A DNA stretch of 64,000 nt, taken from assembly GCA_033807775.1 (NCBI GenBank), contig CM066315.1, positions 9,118,501-9,182,500 on the forward strand. Direction: 5' to 3'. The notes under the pieces are model-generated. The model was not told the origin of the DNA. It made no database searches and saw nothing but the letters and a program-made list of their open reading frames with translations. Positions 36,501 through 47,545 of this stretch are shown piece by piece. The position numbers were made by a program, and so were the translations under genes. Source of the DNA: Saussurea involucrata. Its lineage: Eukaryota; Streptophyta; Magnoliopsida; Asterales; Asteraceae. Each line of letters begins with the position of its first letter. Position 1 is the first letter of the stretch.

Positions 36501-37396
36501 GAATTATGGCTTAGCGATTGTTGGGAGTTTGGACCGTTGATTTGTAATTGTTGAGGCACGTGTGATCGGTGTGACTTTGAGGAAACGCAATTGTGCCAGG
36601 CGAACGCTATTTTGGTAGGAGGGCGTTCTTCCTTTGATATGAATGTTATGTGGTGGTGAGAATGCGGTAACGATATGCGAGTGATAGTGTGTAATGTTGA
36701 CGAAGGGAGTGATTAGTCTCTGTTTAGAGATTCGGGTTATTGCGGTGTTAACTCGAGTAGAGTCGTTTTCTATTAAAGAGAGTATTTTGGATGAGTAGTA
36801 TGTTTGAACGAAGAGATTGCAAGTGTGTGGCTGGGCGTGCTACAGACCCGAGAGTGTAGTTGTTGGCCTAGGAGAGATGTCAAGAATACTGTATGTTGTC
36901 GATGCTGATCAGGAGTGGAAGGATAGGTGAATGGAACTAAGATGACTGGATTAGAAGGTTTGAGCATTGTCAATCTCAAGTCGGGAGAACAGTTGGATGG
37001 GGACATATTCCCATGGTTTGGAGTAGTGTGTTTTAATAGGAGATTGAATTGGACTACATTGTAATGGAGTAGTGGCAGTTTTCGAAAGAACTGGGAATTA
37101 TTGATTGATTTAGAGGCACTCGGTAAAAATTTGGAGTGCTTTTGGTATGTCTTAACCCTTGTTTAGGGAATGTTGGTTGGGAAGAAGTTTGGTGTAGCTT
37201 CGCAGACAGTGTGAGTAATTGGGGCCGGATGGTTGAGAATTTGAAAGACAAAGAAGTTAGTCTTGTAGAGATGTAGTTGTAACTTCCTAAGAAATTTTGG
37301 GGCAAAATAGGTATTGGGAGTCGGAAGTTAACTCTTACTGCAGCATGAGCCTGGAAATGGAATTCCGAGGACGGAATTCTAATAAGGGGGAGGTGA

Positions 37397-39075
37397 TGTA
37401 ACACCCCATATTTTTATTCTTCTTGCAAGGTTAGAGTAAATTAAGTTTTTGGGGCTAAGGTAAGAAATATTCAACTTGGGGACTTGTTTGCAAAATCTGA
37501 AATTTGTGAATTGGTATAAAAAGGGATAAAACCCTAGATTATTTCCATTTTGTGGTTCATACGTATTGGGGATGGCTAGAGGAGGAGTTGGAGGATCTTG
37601 AAGCTTCTTGAAGAGAGAGCTTGGATTTGGAAGCTGAATGTGAGGTTAATCTTCATCTTCTCCAAGGTAAACTTCCCCTCTCATGTTTTCTTCTATTGAA
37701 AGGATTAATGAGAAGAGTGTGGTATAAGATTTTCTAATGTTTTAATGTTTTGAGGGTGAATGCTCCAAAGGAGATTGCTATGTTTGACTTTTGAATGATT
37801 TACAAGCTTTTCTTAGAGAATCATCCATCATTTCAATGGCAGAGTTGAGTTTTGTCAAGAATATGAGTTTGGGGTTTAAGGGATGAATCATTGGATGAAA
37901 TTGGTGGGTTTTATGTTGTTTAAAGTGTTGGTTATTGATCCTCAATGTTTTTGGTACCTTAAATATCAATTTGGGGATGAGTTGGGGTTGAGAAAGGGTG
38001 CAATTTCGGACTGAATTCGTTGTGCAGATGTGGAAGTCTCGAACAGGGACTTACGCGGTTTCCCACGCGGTTTGTAAGCCGCGGGAAAGTCGCGTAAGTC
38101 GTTGTTGTGTGTGGGTGCCCTTCGTTTCGCTTCGGGTTTCGGGTCTAGAATCGAGGCACCGTTTGGGGGTTTGTTTTAGGGGCTTAGTAGCGATGTTTTG
38201 GGATGTAATTAGGTGGTTTAATACCATTCTTATGACGTCCAATTCAGGTGTTCGGTTTGAGCTAAAGTGTGTTTCGGAGCGTGTGTCGATGTGCGAATGC
38301 TAAGGTGAGTTCCCTTAACCCCTTTTTGGTGCAAATGAAATGTTTTGCTAAGGATTTCGTATCTGAATTTGGTTTGAGCATGATTAAACGTTTTGGTAAG
38401 GTTTCTTAACTGATTATGTTTACAAGCATGATGACATGATTAAACGATTTGGAAAGGTTTTATTGTGCATGACATAGAAATGTTTACAATTGCATACAAG
38501 TTGTTTATACGTACAGTTATGCGTGAATGTTGATTACATGCTTGTTTGGTTATTTCTATGGGTGGAGTCGGGTTGCACAGTGGGGGACTTCTCGAGTTGC
38601 CGTGCCTGGCTTTGTAAGGTGTCGAGTTGCCGTGCCTGGCTTTGTAAGGTGTCGAGTTGCCGTGCCTGGCTTTGTAAGGTGTTAAATAGTCTATGCCACT
38701 GTGTACACCCTTGTTGAGTATATGTTGATGTGTTACTGTTTTGAAATGAAACGTTTTTCTTAAATGGCTTTTGGATACGTTTAGAAGGAATTCACTAGAC
38801 CTCATGGTCTAACCCTCGTTTTTCAAAAACTAAAACCATTTTCAGGTGATAGTCGTGTTTGGGATTTCATCTGGCGATGATGGAAGTGTGTGGCGTTGTA
38901 GAAGAGCTAGAGCCTAGCGAAGACTTGTAGATTTCGTCGGACTTCCTGTAGCATCCCAGTTGTGGGTGTGTTATCCGCTGCGAACTTAGAGTTTAAGTAG
39001 CATTAATTGTATACTTTGGGACCAATTTTGGTTGTATTGTTACAAGTTTTATTTTAGTGAAATTGGGTTTTTACA
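37397..39075 (+). repeat. G3 right LTR
   Basis: 1679 bp, ending TTTTTACA before TSD CATAG. TATA-like box 37515-37523. Predicted intron 2 runs 38305-38845, with the TAGACC/GGTCTA hairpin at 38796-38811. It preserves the empty G4 target site. Confidence 0.92.
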
Positions 39076-39080
39076 CATAG

Positions 39081-39361
39081 TGTACATTTTTACAAAAATA
39101 AAAGTTTCTATTTTATAATAAAATTAGACATACAATAATTAAAAAAGTTATTGAAAGCAATTGGTTTAATTTGTTCGGATTTGAAATGTCGAAGGGCGGT
39201 TACTAACCCTGACCATGGATGGCAATTGGCAACACCAATAATTGCAACAAAAATAATTACATATAAAAATATTATATAAAATAGTTAATGTGGCATTTAA
39301 TTTAAAATATATTTTAAAAACAATTAAAATAATCAAAAAAACGTTCTATAGTTATATTATA
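39081..39361. other. AT-rich gap, nothing recognised
   Basis: Resumes after the CATAG target site. It may be the rest of the relict internal domain or older intergenic DNA. Confidence 0.5.
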
Positions 39362-39689
39362 GAGTAATTAATGAAAATGCCCTAAGTTCAGATTTTTTTT
39401 ACTCATTTGCCCTAACTCTCTCCCAATTTACCAAAATACCCTGAAAATCCGTGGGACGAGGACATCATCCGTGGGTAAGGTAAAAATTTCCGTGGGCATC
39501 CAGATTTCCGTGGGCCACGAGGAAAATTTCCGTGGGCCTTGAAAATTGTCCGTGGGAGAGAGATTTGACCCAATATCCGTGGGCCACGGGTATGCCCACG
39601 GATTTTCAGGGTATTTGGGCAATTTGGGAGGGAGATGGGGCAAATGGGTAAAGTGTATGGTGAACTTAGGGCAGTTTGATGAATTACTC
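39362..39689. mobile_element. small TIR element with CCGTGGG repeats
   Basis: Terminal inverted repeats of roughly 100 bp: GAGTAATTAATG and CATTTGCCC at the left match GATGAATTACTC and GGGCAAATGGG at the right. Imperfect flanking repeats (TATATTATA against TATATTAAC, 7 of 9) fit a Mutator-like 9-bp duplication. The interior repeats CCGTGGG and CCCACGG. Non-coding. Confidence 0.65.
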
Positions 39690-41236
39690 TATATTAACAC
39701 CCTTAAATAAAATGGTTTATAATTTAGTCATATAAATTAAAGTTCTATAAAATTCTAGATGTCTTATAAAGCAATTTGTTGTTGTAGTGTGTGTATATAT
39801 AATTTTTGTCAATCAATGTAAGAAAGTCTGATTTTTTTTATAACCGTTTGACCGGTAATCTGTTGACAAGTTGATTTTTGGTAAGAATAGTAGTTACCGT
39901 GAGAAGGTAAAGAAAAGAATATGTACATTTGGATCAAGAAGATCAATGAAAATTCTATTCTAAGCTAAATACGTTATTTTGAGACTTAATCCAAACCATT
40001 AAATGAACACCAATTAAAAATGATCAACGGTCCAAATCTATTTTTACACTTCTCAACTTAACTCCTATTCTTACACGATCGTTTGTCATCTAGTGATTAT
40101 GTAGCATTTAACGACATGAACACTTCTTTACAAAAACTTACGAAAAGGTTACAATAAAATGGACGATAATCATGACATCCATGTTATCATATATGACAAG
40201 ATTAGAAGAATACCACTTAAAATAGATAAATAACAAATTTGATATTAACTAGAGATTCATTGAGAGGAAAATATTATTTCATATTAAACAGAAAATATGC
40301 AAAAATGTATTTTACTTTTAATATTTCAATAATGATTTTTTGTTGATGTGAAATTTAAAAAATAGATGTGGAAATCCTAATTAATTAAGTAACGTAAAAT
40401 AAAGGGAATTAATATATAGTGATTACTTAAAAAAGAAATAAAAGTTTGGAGGTGGAAATTGGGATGAGTGAGAATTTAGCGTAACGAACCATGAAAGGGG
40501 AGGAGGTGCATCATCTCGCTTAACGTATTTCATCTCCAACTTTTATTTCTATTCTTTTTATCAACATTTTTGTGGGATTTATTTTTTGATTTTTTATTAA
40601 ATCATATATAAATTTATTTATTTATTTGTTTGTTTGAATTAATTTGTTTATATAAATTATTATTATTTTCTGTTTAAGAGTTTTTAATAAACAAAAAGAA
40701 TGTGTTTTATAAATACAAGAGACACTGTAAAAACAAATTATTTTTACCCATAAAATTCACCTGGAAAAATTTTCGTCGATGATTACCCAAGGATCAGCCA
40801 TAAAATCAATCGTTCGGTAGAAACCGATGTTTTTCGAGAAAATACCCATGAATCATCCAGAAAATCTCTGGGTAATATGTCCCTGATTTGTATTACCACA
40901 AAAAATTACCAACCAGCTTTTGTGACGAATCACCCTTTAACGACAAATTTTCTCAATGAAAAGTTCGTGGTTAAAAGTCTTTCGTTTAGTAGTGAGACAT
41001 GTTTATATAAAAAAAAACTTGGTATTCTACATAAAATTCAATCTAAAAGCTTTCTGAATAAACCATTTTGATCTAAAACTCAGTCTAAAAATTTGGTATT
41101 CTGCATAAATCATTTTATATATTATTAATTCACTACCAATTAGTCATATATAATTGAATGGATAAACTGTTAATTTTTTAAAACCCATTAAACTGTTAAT
41201 AAACGTATCCTTATTTTAATCATATAAAATCCATAT
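39690..41236. other. AT-rich intergenic stretch, no gene seen
   Basis: No convincing frame, TIR pair or LTR terminus. A short frame at 40877-41071 is not recognised. Confidence 0.5.
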
Positions 41237-41253
41237 AAAATACTATCATTTTT

Positions 41254-41683
41254 TGAAGCAAAGGCAAACAATTCATTAATGAACTCTCAAGGGACAAACA
41301 ATGTTCAAAGAGCGAGAAAGAAAATCCGGAACATTAAAATAAGAAATAGGACAAGAAGTAAAACGAGAAGCCTTTGCGAGAGCATGGGCAACATCGTTAG
41401 CTTGCCGCTTAGTAAAACTGACGGAGTAAGAATCATGCTGTTGGAGAAGATTACGACACCTAGAGATGATATCCCCAAATTCAGTTCCATCTTCTTCAGA
41501 AGAGTTAACAGCGGTGACGACTTGTTTGGCATCGGACTCAAAAATCACTTTCTGGAACCCACGATCGTTTGCCCAGGACATCGCTTCCATTAACGCGAGA
41601 GCCTCACATTCCTTAACAAGAGGAATCCCAATAAGAGTAGAAGTTCGAGCAGCCACAAAAGCCCTGTTAGCGTCCCAAAAAAC
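41254..41683 (-). mobile_element. 5'-truncated LINE (3' end) with 17-bp TSD
   Basis: A 430-bp minus-strand insertion between exact copies of a 17-bp target duplication (41237-41253 and 41684-41700, AAAATACTATCA core). It contains an RNase H-like frame, a short 3' tail and a short A-run. Target-primed reverse transcription with 5' truncation explains the structure. Confidence 0.88.
41276..41656 (-). pseudogene. RNase H-like C-terminal domain of a LINE
   Basis: The 126-residue frame looks like the reverse-transcriptase-like RNase H module (RVT_3 type) found at the C-terminus of plant LINE ORF2 and related proteins. Visible landmarks are the acidic KECEALAL helix (about residues 15-22), VIFESDAKQVV with its catalytic Asp (about 38-48), and ANDVAHALAKAS near the end, which carries the last acidic/His position. 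The frame is open upstream of the first Met into the truncation point, so the Met is not a true start. The N-terminal RT and endonuclease are absent because of 5' truncation. It is not expected to be functional, although the fragment is free of stops. Confidence 0.8.
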
Positions 41684-42417
41684 AAAATACTATCATTTTT
41701 ATATGTTTAAAAATTAATAAAATGTTTACTTTTTGGTTTTGGGACTCCATTCCAACTTATTTTGCGTGTTATGTGGTGGTCCACATTAGGAAAAACGTCT
41801 ACCGACCACTTTCTATTTTTAACCTTGTTTTTAATATATCTATTTATCCCCGTATAGATAAGGATTGTGCCATAAAATAAGATAAAAATGATAACAAATT
41901 ATTTGAATGTTAACTTTTAAAGGGAAATTAATTAAAATACCCCAAGTTTGATCAATTGTTACCGAAATACCCTAAAATTTTTCCATTTTGCAAAAATGCC
42001 CTAAATACCCGCGATGGATCCCGCGATCGCGGGCTAGGGCTGACGTGGCACGTACTTTGGGTACAAATGCCCTGCGAAGCCCCTCAACTTTGGCCGCGGT
42101 GCACTTTTGGTCCCTGCCCGCGATCGCAGCCCGCGATGGACCAAAATTTACAGTTTTGGTCCCTGAAAATTTACACTTTTGGTCCCTGTACTTAGACGAA
42201 TCTTGCATGCTTTTACTGTTTTTTTCCACAATTATTGTACTTTGAAGACCGATTTGTGGTTGAAATTCATTTGCATGTTTGAGATTTCATCCATAAATAT
42301 CAGTAATATGCAATTCACAATTCACACTTGTTCTTGCTTTCTTTCTTGATTTCTCTCTTGCTTTCTTTCTTTGAATTGCTTTCTCTCTTGATTTCTCTTC
42401 TCTCATTTCATCCACAA

Positions 42418-42741
42418 ATGGCATCGTCATCAAACCCTAAGTCTACTCCTGAAAAAATGCCACCTCAAATCGAGGTCGCCATAGCAAAAAAAGAAAAGGA
42501 GATAGATGAACTAACAGAAGAGTGGAAAAAAATGATGGACAGGAAGGCAGTCCATTTGAGAAAGATCGAAGAGGAGGACAGGGAGATCAAAAGGATGAAA
42601 GGGGATATAAAAGCTAGGGAGGCTCGTGTTCGTCGAGAACAAAAAGCAATTCACCATATTCTGCAAGACTTTGCAATTATTCAAGCGAAGGTAAACGAGA
42701 AGCAAGCTTGGATTGATGAAACCAAATCAATTTTTAAGTAG
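42418..42741 (+). CDS. small charged coiled-coil protein of a Mutator-like element
   Basis: I start at the ATG at 42418 (MASSSNP), because an upstream in-frame ATG at 42328 only adds a Leu/Ser/Phe-rich stretch made by a CTTTCTT tract that looks like 5' leader. The 107-residue product has a Ser/Pro-rich N-terminus (1-20) and then an almost continuous charged helix (about 25-105, KKEKEIDELTEEW, RKIEEEDREIKRM) with heptad-like spacing, ending KSIFK. I do not recognise the family. Its position opposite the transposase fragment corresponds to mudrB of maize MuDR, but no sequence match to MURB is claimed. A shorter degenerate relative may survive at 58064-58359. The frame is intact and uses ordinary plant codons. 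Confidence 0.5.
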   Translation: MASSSNPKSTPEKMPPQIEVAIAKKEKEIDELTEEWKKMMDRKAVHLRKIEEEDREIKRMKGDIKAREARVRREQKAIHHILQDFAIIQAKVNEKQAWIDETKSIFK

Positions 42742-42882
42742 GTGGTGGTTGTTTTAGTTGTTTTGTATTTTTTTTCTTGTTTTGTATTTTTTACTGTGTT
42801 GTTGTTTTGTATTTTTTGTTGTTGTTAATTTCTCTGAAAAGTAGTTTTTAAGCCGCTGAACCACTGTTAGGTTGGATACATC

Positions 42883-43182
42883 ATGCAAGGTCAAGTCAGA
42901 GGTTACCTCATTCGTGGGCCTACTCCTCTTGTAGAATATATGACAACCCTCAACTCATTTGCTAAAGTGTGTGCGGGTTGTGGTACACAACGACCATACG
43001 TGGTTGCAAAAGCAGAAGCCGTTGAAGAAGGGTCAGAAAGATTGAAGATGAAGAGCATGTTGGATGAAATACAAACTAGTTGTGTTATCAATGTTTATTT
43101 AAAAGCATATGTATGTGTGTATATATCTAATATGAATATATTTATCATTTACAAACTAGTTGTGTTATCAATGTTCATTTAG
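42883..43182 (+). other. unrecognised short frame in Mutator-like element
   Basis: A 99-codon frame whose first 65 residues look protein-like (two Cys in VCAGCG, basic and acidic residues) and whose tail is TA-rich noise. It may be an exon of a captured or element gene, or chance. A direct repeat at 43078-43125 and 43158-43205 (AGTTGTGTTATCAATGTT core) crosses its end. Confidence 0.25.
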
Positions 43183-43329
43183 AAGCATATGTATGTGTGT
43201 ATATATATCATTTACAAATCAGTGTTTAGATCAACAGTATCATATGTGTTTGTTCCAACAAAAATGTCAAGAAATGATCATTTCCAGATCTTACAGATAA
43301 AGGTCTCCTTTTTTAAGTCTTCTTCTTCT

Positions 43330-44004
43330 TCATATATACATAATATATATATATATATATATATATCTAATATAAGGTGTAGGTTCGTAGCTTTGTGTCT
43401 GGGTATGGGAGTCTGGAAGAATAGGGGGCATATCAAAAAAGTCATTTATCTGACTACATGATTTTCTACTAGGGGTATATTCTTCGTGATCATCATTATC
43501 GGTGTCTGATCTGTCTATTTCAGAATTACCCGTTCTGAAAACGTGGGTTTCGTCATCAGCAACTCCAGCAGTATGCCATTCGTGTGGTTGTGGTGGTTGT
43601 TGTTGTTGAGAATCAGGCTGCTCTATTTGGAGGTCTTCGTCGTCGTCACCCTCCTCGTCACCGTCGTCGTCACCGTCGTCGTCACCGTCGGATACGCCGG
43701 GATACACAAAGAGTAATGGGGGTCTTTCTGAATCGACTGCAAGGTGCAGAAAAGTAGAGATATCCCCATCGTTGGATAAATCCACAAATGACCCATCGGC
43801 ATTTTTAAACACTAACTTGCAAACATCAGAAGAGTTGATTCCACATTTTTGCATGGCGTATGCAACAAACTTCTGATAAGTATAGTTTACTGACACTTTT
43901 ACACCATGCTTAGATTTATAAGCAAAATTCCACTCATTGTTATCTTGCACCCATTCACCATCAAAACAGAAATATAGCTTAGCTTTTGCAACAGATGAAC
44001 TCAT
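43330..44004 (-). pseudogene. MULE transposase N-terminal (PB1-like) fragment
   Basis: The first 100 residues (KLYFCFDGEWVQDNNEW, then KLVFKNADGSFVDLSNDGD) resemble the PB1-like N-terminal domain of plant MuDR-family transposases. A long Asp/Glu run (about 105-125), a Gln/Pro stretch and a Ser/Thr/Asp-rich linker follow, as is usual in that family. The frame then runs into a (TA)n tract, giving an IYIYIY tail, and ends. The zinc finger, DDE catalytic domain and SWIM domain are absent. The start at 44004 is the first ATG inward of the right TIR. Such a fragment could still bind partners but could not catalyse transposition. The assignment rests on general resemblance, not on a search. Confidence 0.6.
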
Positions 44005-44581
44005 TTTTTCAGTAGTATCTCAAACACAAAATATTGCAGAAAGAAATATTGCAACAATGAAATCGTTGTGTGGGGATTATGGCTTGCATTTTACGTCTAT
44101 TTATCAATGAAACAACCAACATATCAAAAAACCAATCTCTCATTTCATCCACAAACTGGTATTCCAAAAACATTGATTTAACATTGATTCAAACATGCAA
44201 ATGAATTTCAACCACAAATCGGTCTTTAAAGTGCAATAATTGTGGAAAAAAACAGTAAAAACATGCAAAATTCGTCTAAGTTTAGGGGCTGAAAGTGTAA
44301 ATTTTCAGGGGCTGAAAGTGTAAATTTCAGGGACCAAAAGTGTAAAATTTCGGGCCATCGCGGGCTGCGATCGCGGGCAGGGACCAAAAGTGCATCGCGG
44401 CCAAAGTTGAGGGGCTTCGCGGGGCATTTGGGGCCAAAATACGTGCCACGTCAGCCCTAGCCCGCGATCGCGGGATCCATCGCCGGTATTTTGGGTATTT
44501 TTGCAAAATTGAAAAAATTTAGGGTATTTTGGTAACTCAATGTTTGACTTAGGGTATTTTAATTAATTTCCCACTTTTAAA

Positions 44582-46546
44582 CTCACTATTATTCATAAAT
44601 TACGTTTCTTATGAGAATTAATTTAGAGGTCATTTATCTAATCATTTACCTGGGTAAGTACTTACCGGTAAAATTCAATACTATCACTTACTTTTTGGGT
44701 AAGATTTTAGTCCACTAAAATGACATCGTATGCAACAATTTTCCCGGTAAGCGCTAACTGTGGTAAGAGTCGTCACACTCACTTATCGGGTAAGACTCTC
44801 GGTCCTTGTTTCCGCTCTTACCGGATAAGATTCTTGGTCATTGTCATATATTCATCTGATAAGCTAATGTGACTTGATAAACACTTACTTGAGTAAACGT
44901 TTTGTAAACGTCTCCTTAGTGTATCAATTGATATTCAATTAAAATTGATTTTGTAAGTTCTGAAATTCTTCTTAGACTTGTCACCATATCTTCAACCCAA
45001 CCCTAATAATATATATCATGTATTCAGATTCGATTGACACATGTATCTAATTTGAAAACTATGTATTGATTTTTTTTATTTTTTTATATATATATATACT
45101 AGTCTTTGGCTCGCCTGTTGCGCGACGATCAAATTTATGTTTTTAAGTTAATTATTTGATGTTTAATAGTTGTTGAATAATTTTGTGACACATACAATAA
45201 TTGATAAAAAGAAAACAAAAAATCCACAAATAGGGAATATTATCTTGAAGATAAAAATATGTCTATTAAGTTTGATACCTATTATAAATGTCGTTACTAA
45301 ATGAATTTATCAAACGAATACACAATAATTGTATATTTATATTTTTGAAAAATGTTCGAACTCATAATTCAAAAGTCAGTTGATAAGTGATATTTTTTTT
45401 TTTCCAAGTAATTAAATCTTTCAAGATAATTCTAAGGGTGTTTTCTTGACAGAATGAAATTTGATAGAATTGTAATTCATCGAAGGAATTCGAGTTTGAA
45501 GTAAAAATTGATATGAAATTGCAAAAAGAAAATCATGACAATTTAGTGATTATTTGTATCAAATCTCATACTAATCACGACACATTAGTTCGTATATATT
45601 TATGATATTTAATAATATAATTAAATCCAAAAATATTTAATATTTGGCTCATTTCGAAGGTATTGACGAAACGATTACAATGGTATAATTTGTAAAAAAT
45701 AGAAATGTTTTTAATGCATTTTAGTTCATATACATTATTTTTGTTTATATGATAAGAGTCTAAAATAAAATAAAAGTAAGGGATTAAAAGTAAACTACAT
45801 ACCTAATTATAAGGGTAGTAAATGTAACGTATAAATTAAAAAAATTGAATTAAGGAGAGATTTAAAGAGGAGTGAATGTGGGTGTGTTAATTGAACTTAT
45901 AATGTAAACTGCGTCCAAATACATGTTTAGGCGGAAAAATACTGAAGTCGGCTCACCAGAAGACGACACGTGACATGCTAGTTACTTATTTATTATATGT
46001 ATAGATTTTATTATGCAATGCCTTCAGGCTTCAACTTCTATATGTTTATATATTTTAAGGTTGTGTAATCTTTTGGTTATTTATTTCTTAATACATTTTT
46101 ATTAATAAAAACCAAGTTTTAAGGCTATGACGTTAAAGCAATCCTTATTATTCTCACTAGAATTTGGGTTGTTACAGAGAAATACCATGAATCATAGGAG
46201 GATGTCCTAGGAGATGAAAGGTTTTGCAATTAAATGTAATTCATGAGTAGTTAATTAGTATTCATCAATGAAAAAAGAAAAAGAAAAAGGGTTTTATTTA
46301 AAATAAATTTAAAATTATGAGGAAAAAAATGAGAATGAAGTCTTCTCATTGTGCCACCTAAGCAACTCTAGGTTTTGCTTTTAGATATATATATAGATTA
46401 TTTATCTTAATAAAATGACAATGACAAGGATCACAACACGTTAACAAACTATAAAAACAACCGAAGATAATAAATGTTTTCATCTTTTAAAAAGTTGCAT
46501 CCATATTTTACATACAATAACATATTGATATTACATTGTTGTATTA
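44582..46546. other. AT-rich region, possible old repeat at 45102-45990
   Basis: No gene seen. The stretch from CTAGTCTTTGGCTCGCC (45100) to CACGTGACATGCTAG (about 45985) has the feel of a dispersed repeat, bounded by TA-rich tracts and CTAG at both ends. I could not establish TIRs or a TSD. Part of a similar start recurs near 48145. Confidence 0.3.
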
Positions 46547-47025
46547 TAGGGGTGTTAACGAGTCGACCTTTTAACGAGCTACTCAAGCTTGAGCTCGTTT
46601 ATCTCGAGCTCGAACCTAATAATTATCGAGTTCGAGTCGATCTCGAACACAAGATAAAGCTCGTTTAAATTAACGAGTCGAGCTCCGTAACATCAATGTT
46701 CGACTCGACTCGTTCGAGAGCTCGATTAAACTTAAGGAGCCGAGTCGAGCCATTCGAGCCTACAGCCGAAAATATTCATATGTTTACAAACTATATAATC
46801 AAAATATAAAAATTATCGTGCTTGAGTAAATAAACGAGTTAATCGATCTCGAATTCGAGCTTATAAACGAGCATCGAGTTCGAGCTTAAACATTGAAAAA
46901 ATATTCGAGCTCGAGCTCGAGCTCGGATCTGAAAAACTTAGTCGAGCTCGAGCCTGATATTATTTTTTTCAAGCCCGGCTCGAATAGCCTGCTACTTGAC
47001 TCGACTCGGCTCGTTAACACCCGTA
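46547..47025. mobile_element. hAT-type MITE rich in TCGAG motifs
   Basis: Ends TAGGGGTGTTAACGAG and CTCGTTAACACCCGTA are inverted. The flanks GTTGTATTA (left) and GTTGTATA (right) are an 8-bp TSD with one extra base. The interior is repeated GAGCTCGAG/TCGAGCC. Non-coding. Confidence 0.85.
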
Positions 47026-47302
47026 GTTGTATATATGAATATGAAACATATGCATTTGTCACAAATCTTATTTTTGTCGCCAATGAAAGAAAACTTAATT
47101 TACCATGCAAAGGTAACTAGAAAACGAACATATATATTTTGCAGCTACAACAAAGACACATATACATATACGGTGATTCCGATGAAGATAAGAGTGGAAC
47201 TTGTGAATACATGTACATGGACATTCAATTACCTTCAGTTGATTGCTAACAGAAAAAACAAATCTTCAATTCTATGTATATATATACATGTTTGTATGTA
47301 TG

Positions 47303-47333
<31 letters not shown>

Positions 47334-47336
47334 GTA

Positions 47337-47545
47337 GGGTTGGGATCCGGTGAGAAGTTGAGGTTAACGTGAGAAGTGGTTATCAACCGTTTGATGAGAA
47401 ATGAATGAACATTAGGATGAGATGCATCGAGATAAGATGCACCGAGATACACCAGATCAATTCATTTCTAAGCCGCAATTCATGAGAAAACATTTTACTA
47501 AGAGTGATTAACGGTTTCGATCCACTTCTCACACGATTCTTCGCC
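47337..47545. mobile_element. MITE B1 in (TA)n
   Basis: The left end GGGATCCGGTGAGAAG is inverted at the right as CTTCTCACACGATTC (imperfect), with AGTGGTTATCAACCG matching CGGTTTCGATCCACT. It lies between TA/GTAT tracts. Confidence 0.65.

Larger units (their letters stand above)
33351..37396 (+). other. G3 internal domain, non-coding
   Basis: 4046 bp with only short frames, none recognised. It has the conserved post-PBS block (33481-33560), GGCTATGAACTCACTAGGTC near 34632, and a GAGGACGGAATTC block plus PPT (37381-37396). Weak similarity to G4 runs through the first 1.5 kb, for example AATAGCCTTC near 34022 and 27120. Confidence 0.75.
21289..39075 (+). mobile_element. G3: compound LTR element (three LTR copies, no gag-pol)
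   Basis: The outer ends share TSD CATAG (21284-21288, 39076-39080). The order is: 5' part of an LTR (21289-21433), last 1067 bp of an internal domain (21434-22500), full LTR carrying G4 (22501-33350), primer-binding site, internal domain (33351-37396), full LTR (37397-39075). The 1067-bp segment is a near-identical, equal-length copy of 36330-37396. The layout fits a tandem made by unequal LTR recombination, followed by a deletion at the 5-bp microhomology GATTA. The 4-kb internal domain has no frame above about 100 codons and no gag-pol motif. G4 occupies 23822-32957. Confidence 0.9.
41922..44572. mobile_element. Mutator-like element, long TIRs, two convergent ORFs
   Basis: 2651 bp flanked by an exact 9-bp TSD ACTTTTAAA (41913-41921, 44573-44581). 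Terminal inverted repeats of about 370 bp begin GGGAAATTAATTAAAATACC and contain repeated CCCGCGATCGCGGG palindromes. A coiled-coil ORF runs inward from the left and an N-terminal transposase-type fragment inward from the right, the convergent layout known from MuDR. No DDE transposase domain is present, so it is non-autonomous. Confidence 0.92.

Noticed and set aside
45102..45990. Possible Helitron ending in CTAG
   Set aside because: No TC start after A, no convincing 3' hairpin, and no second copy with clear ends.
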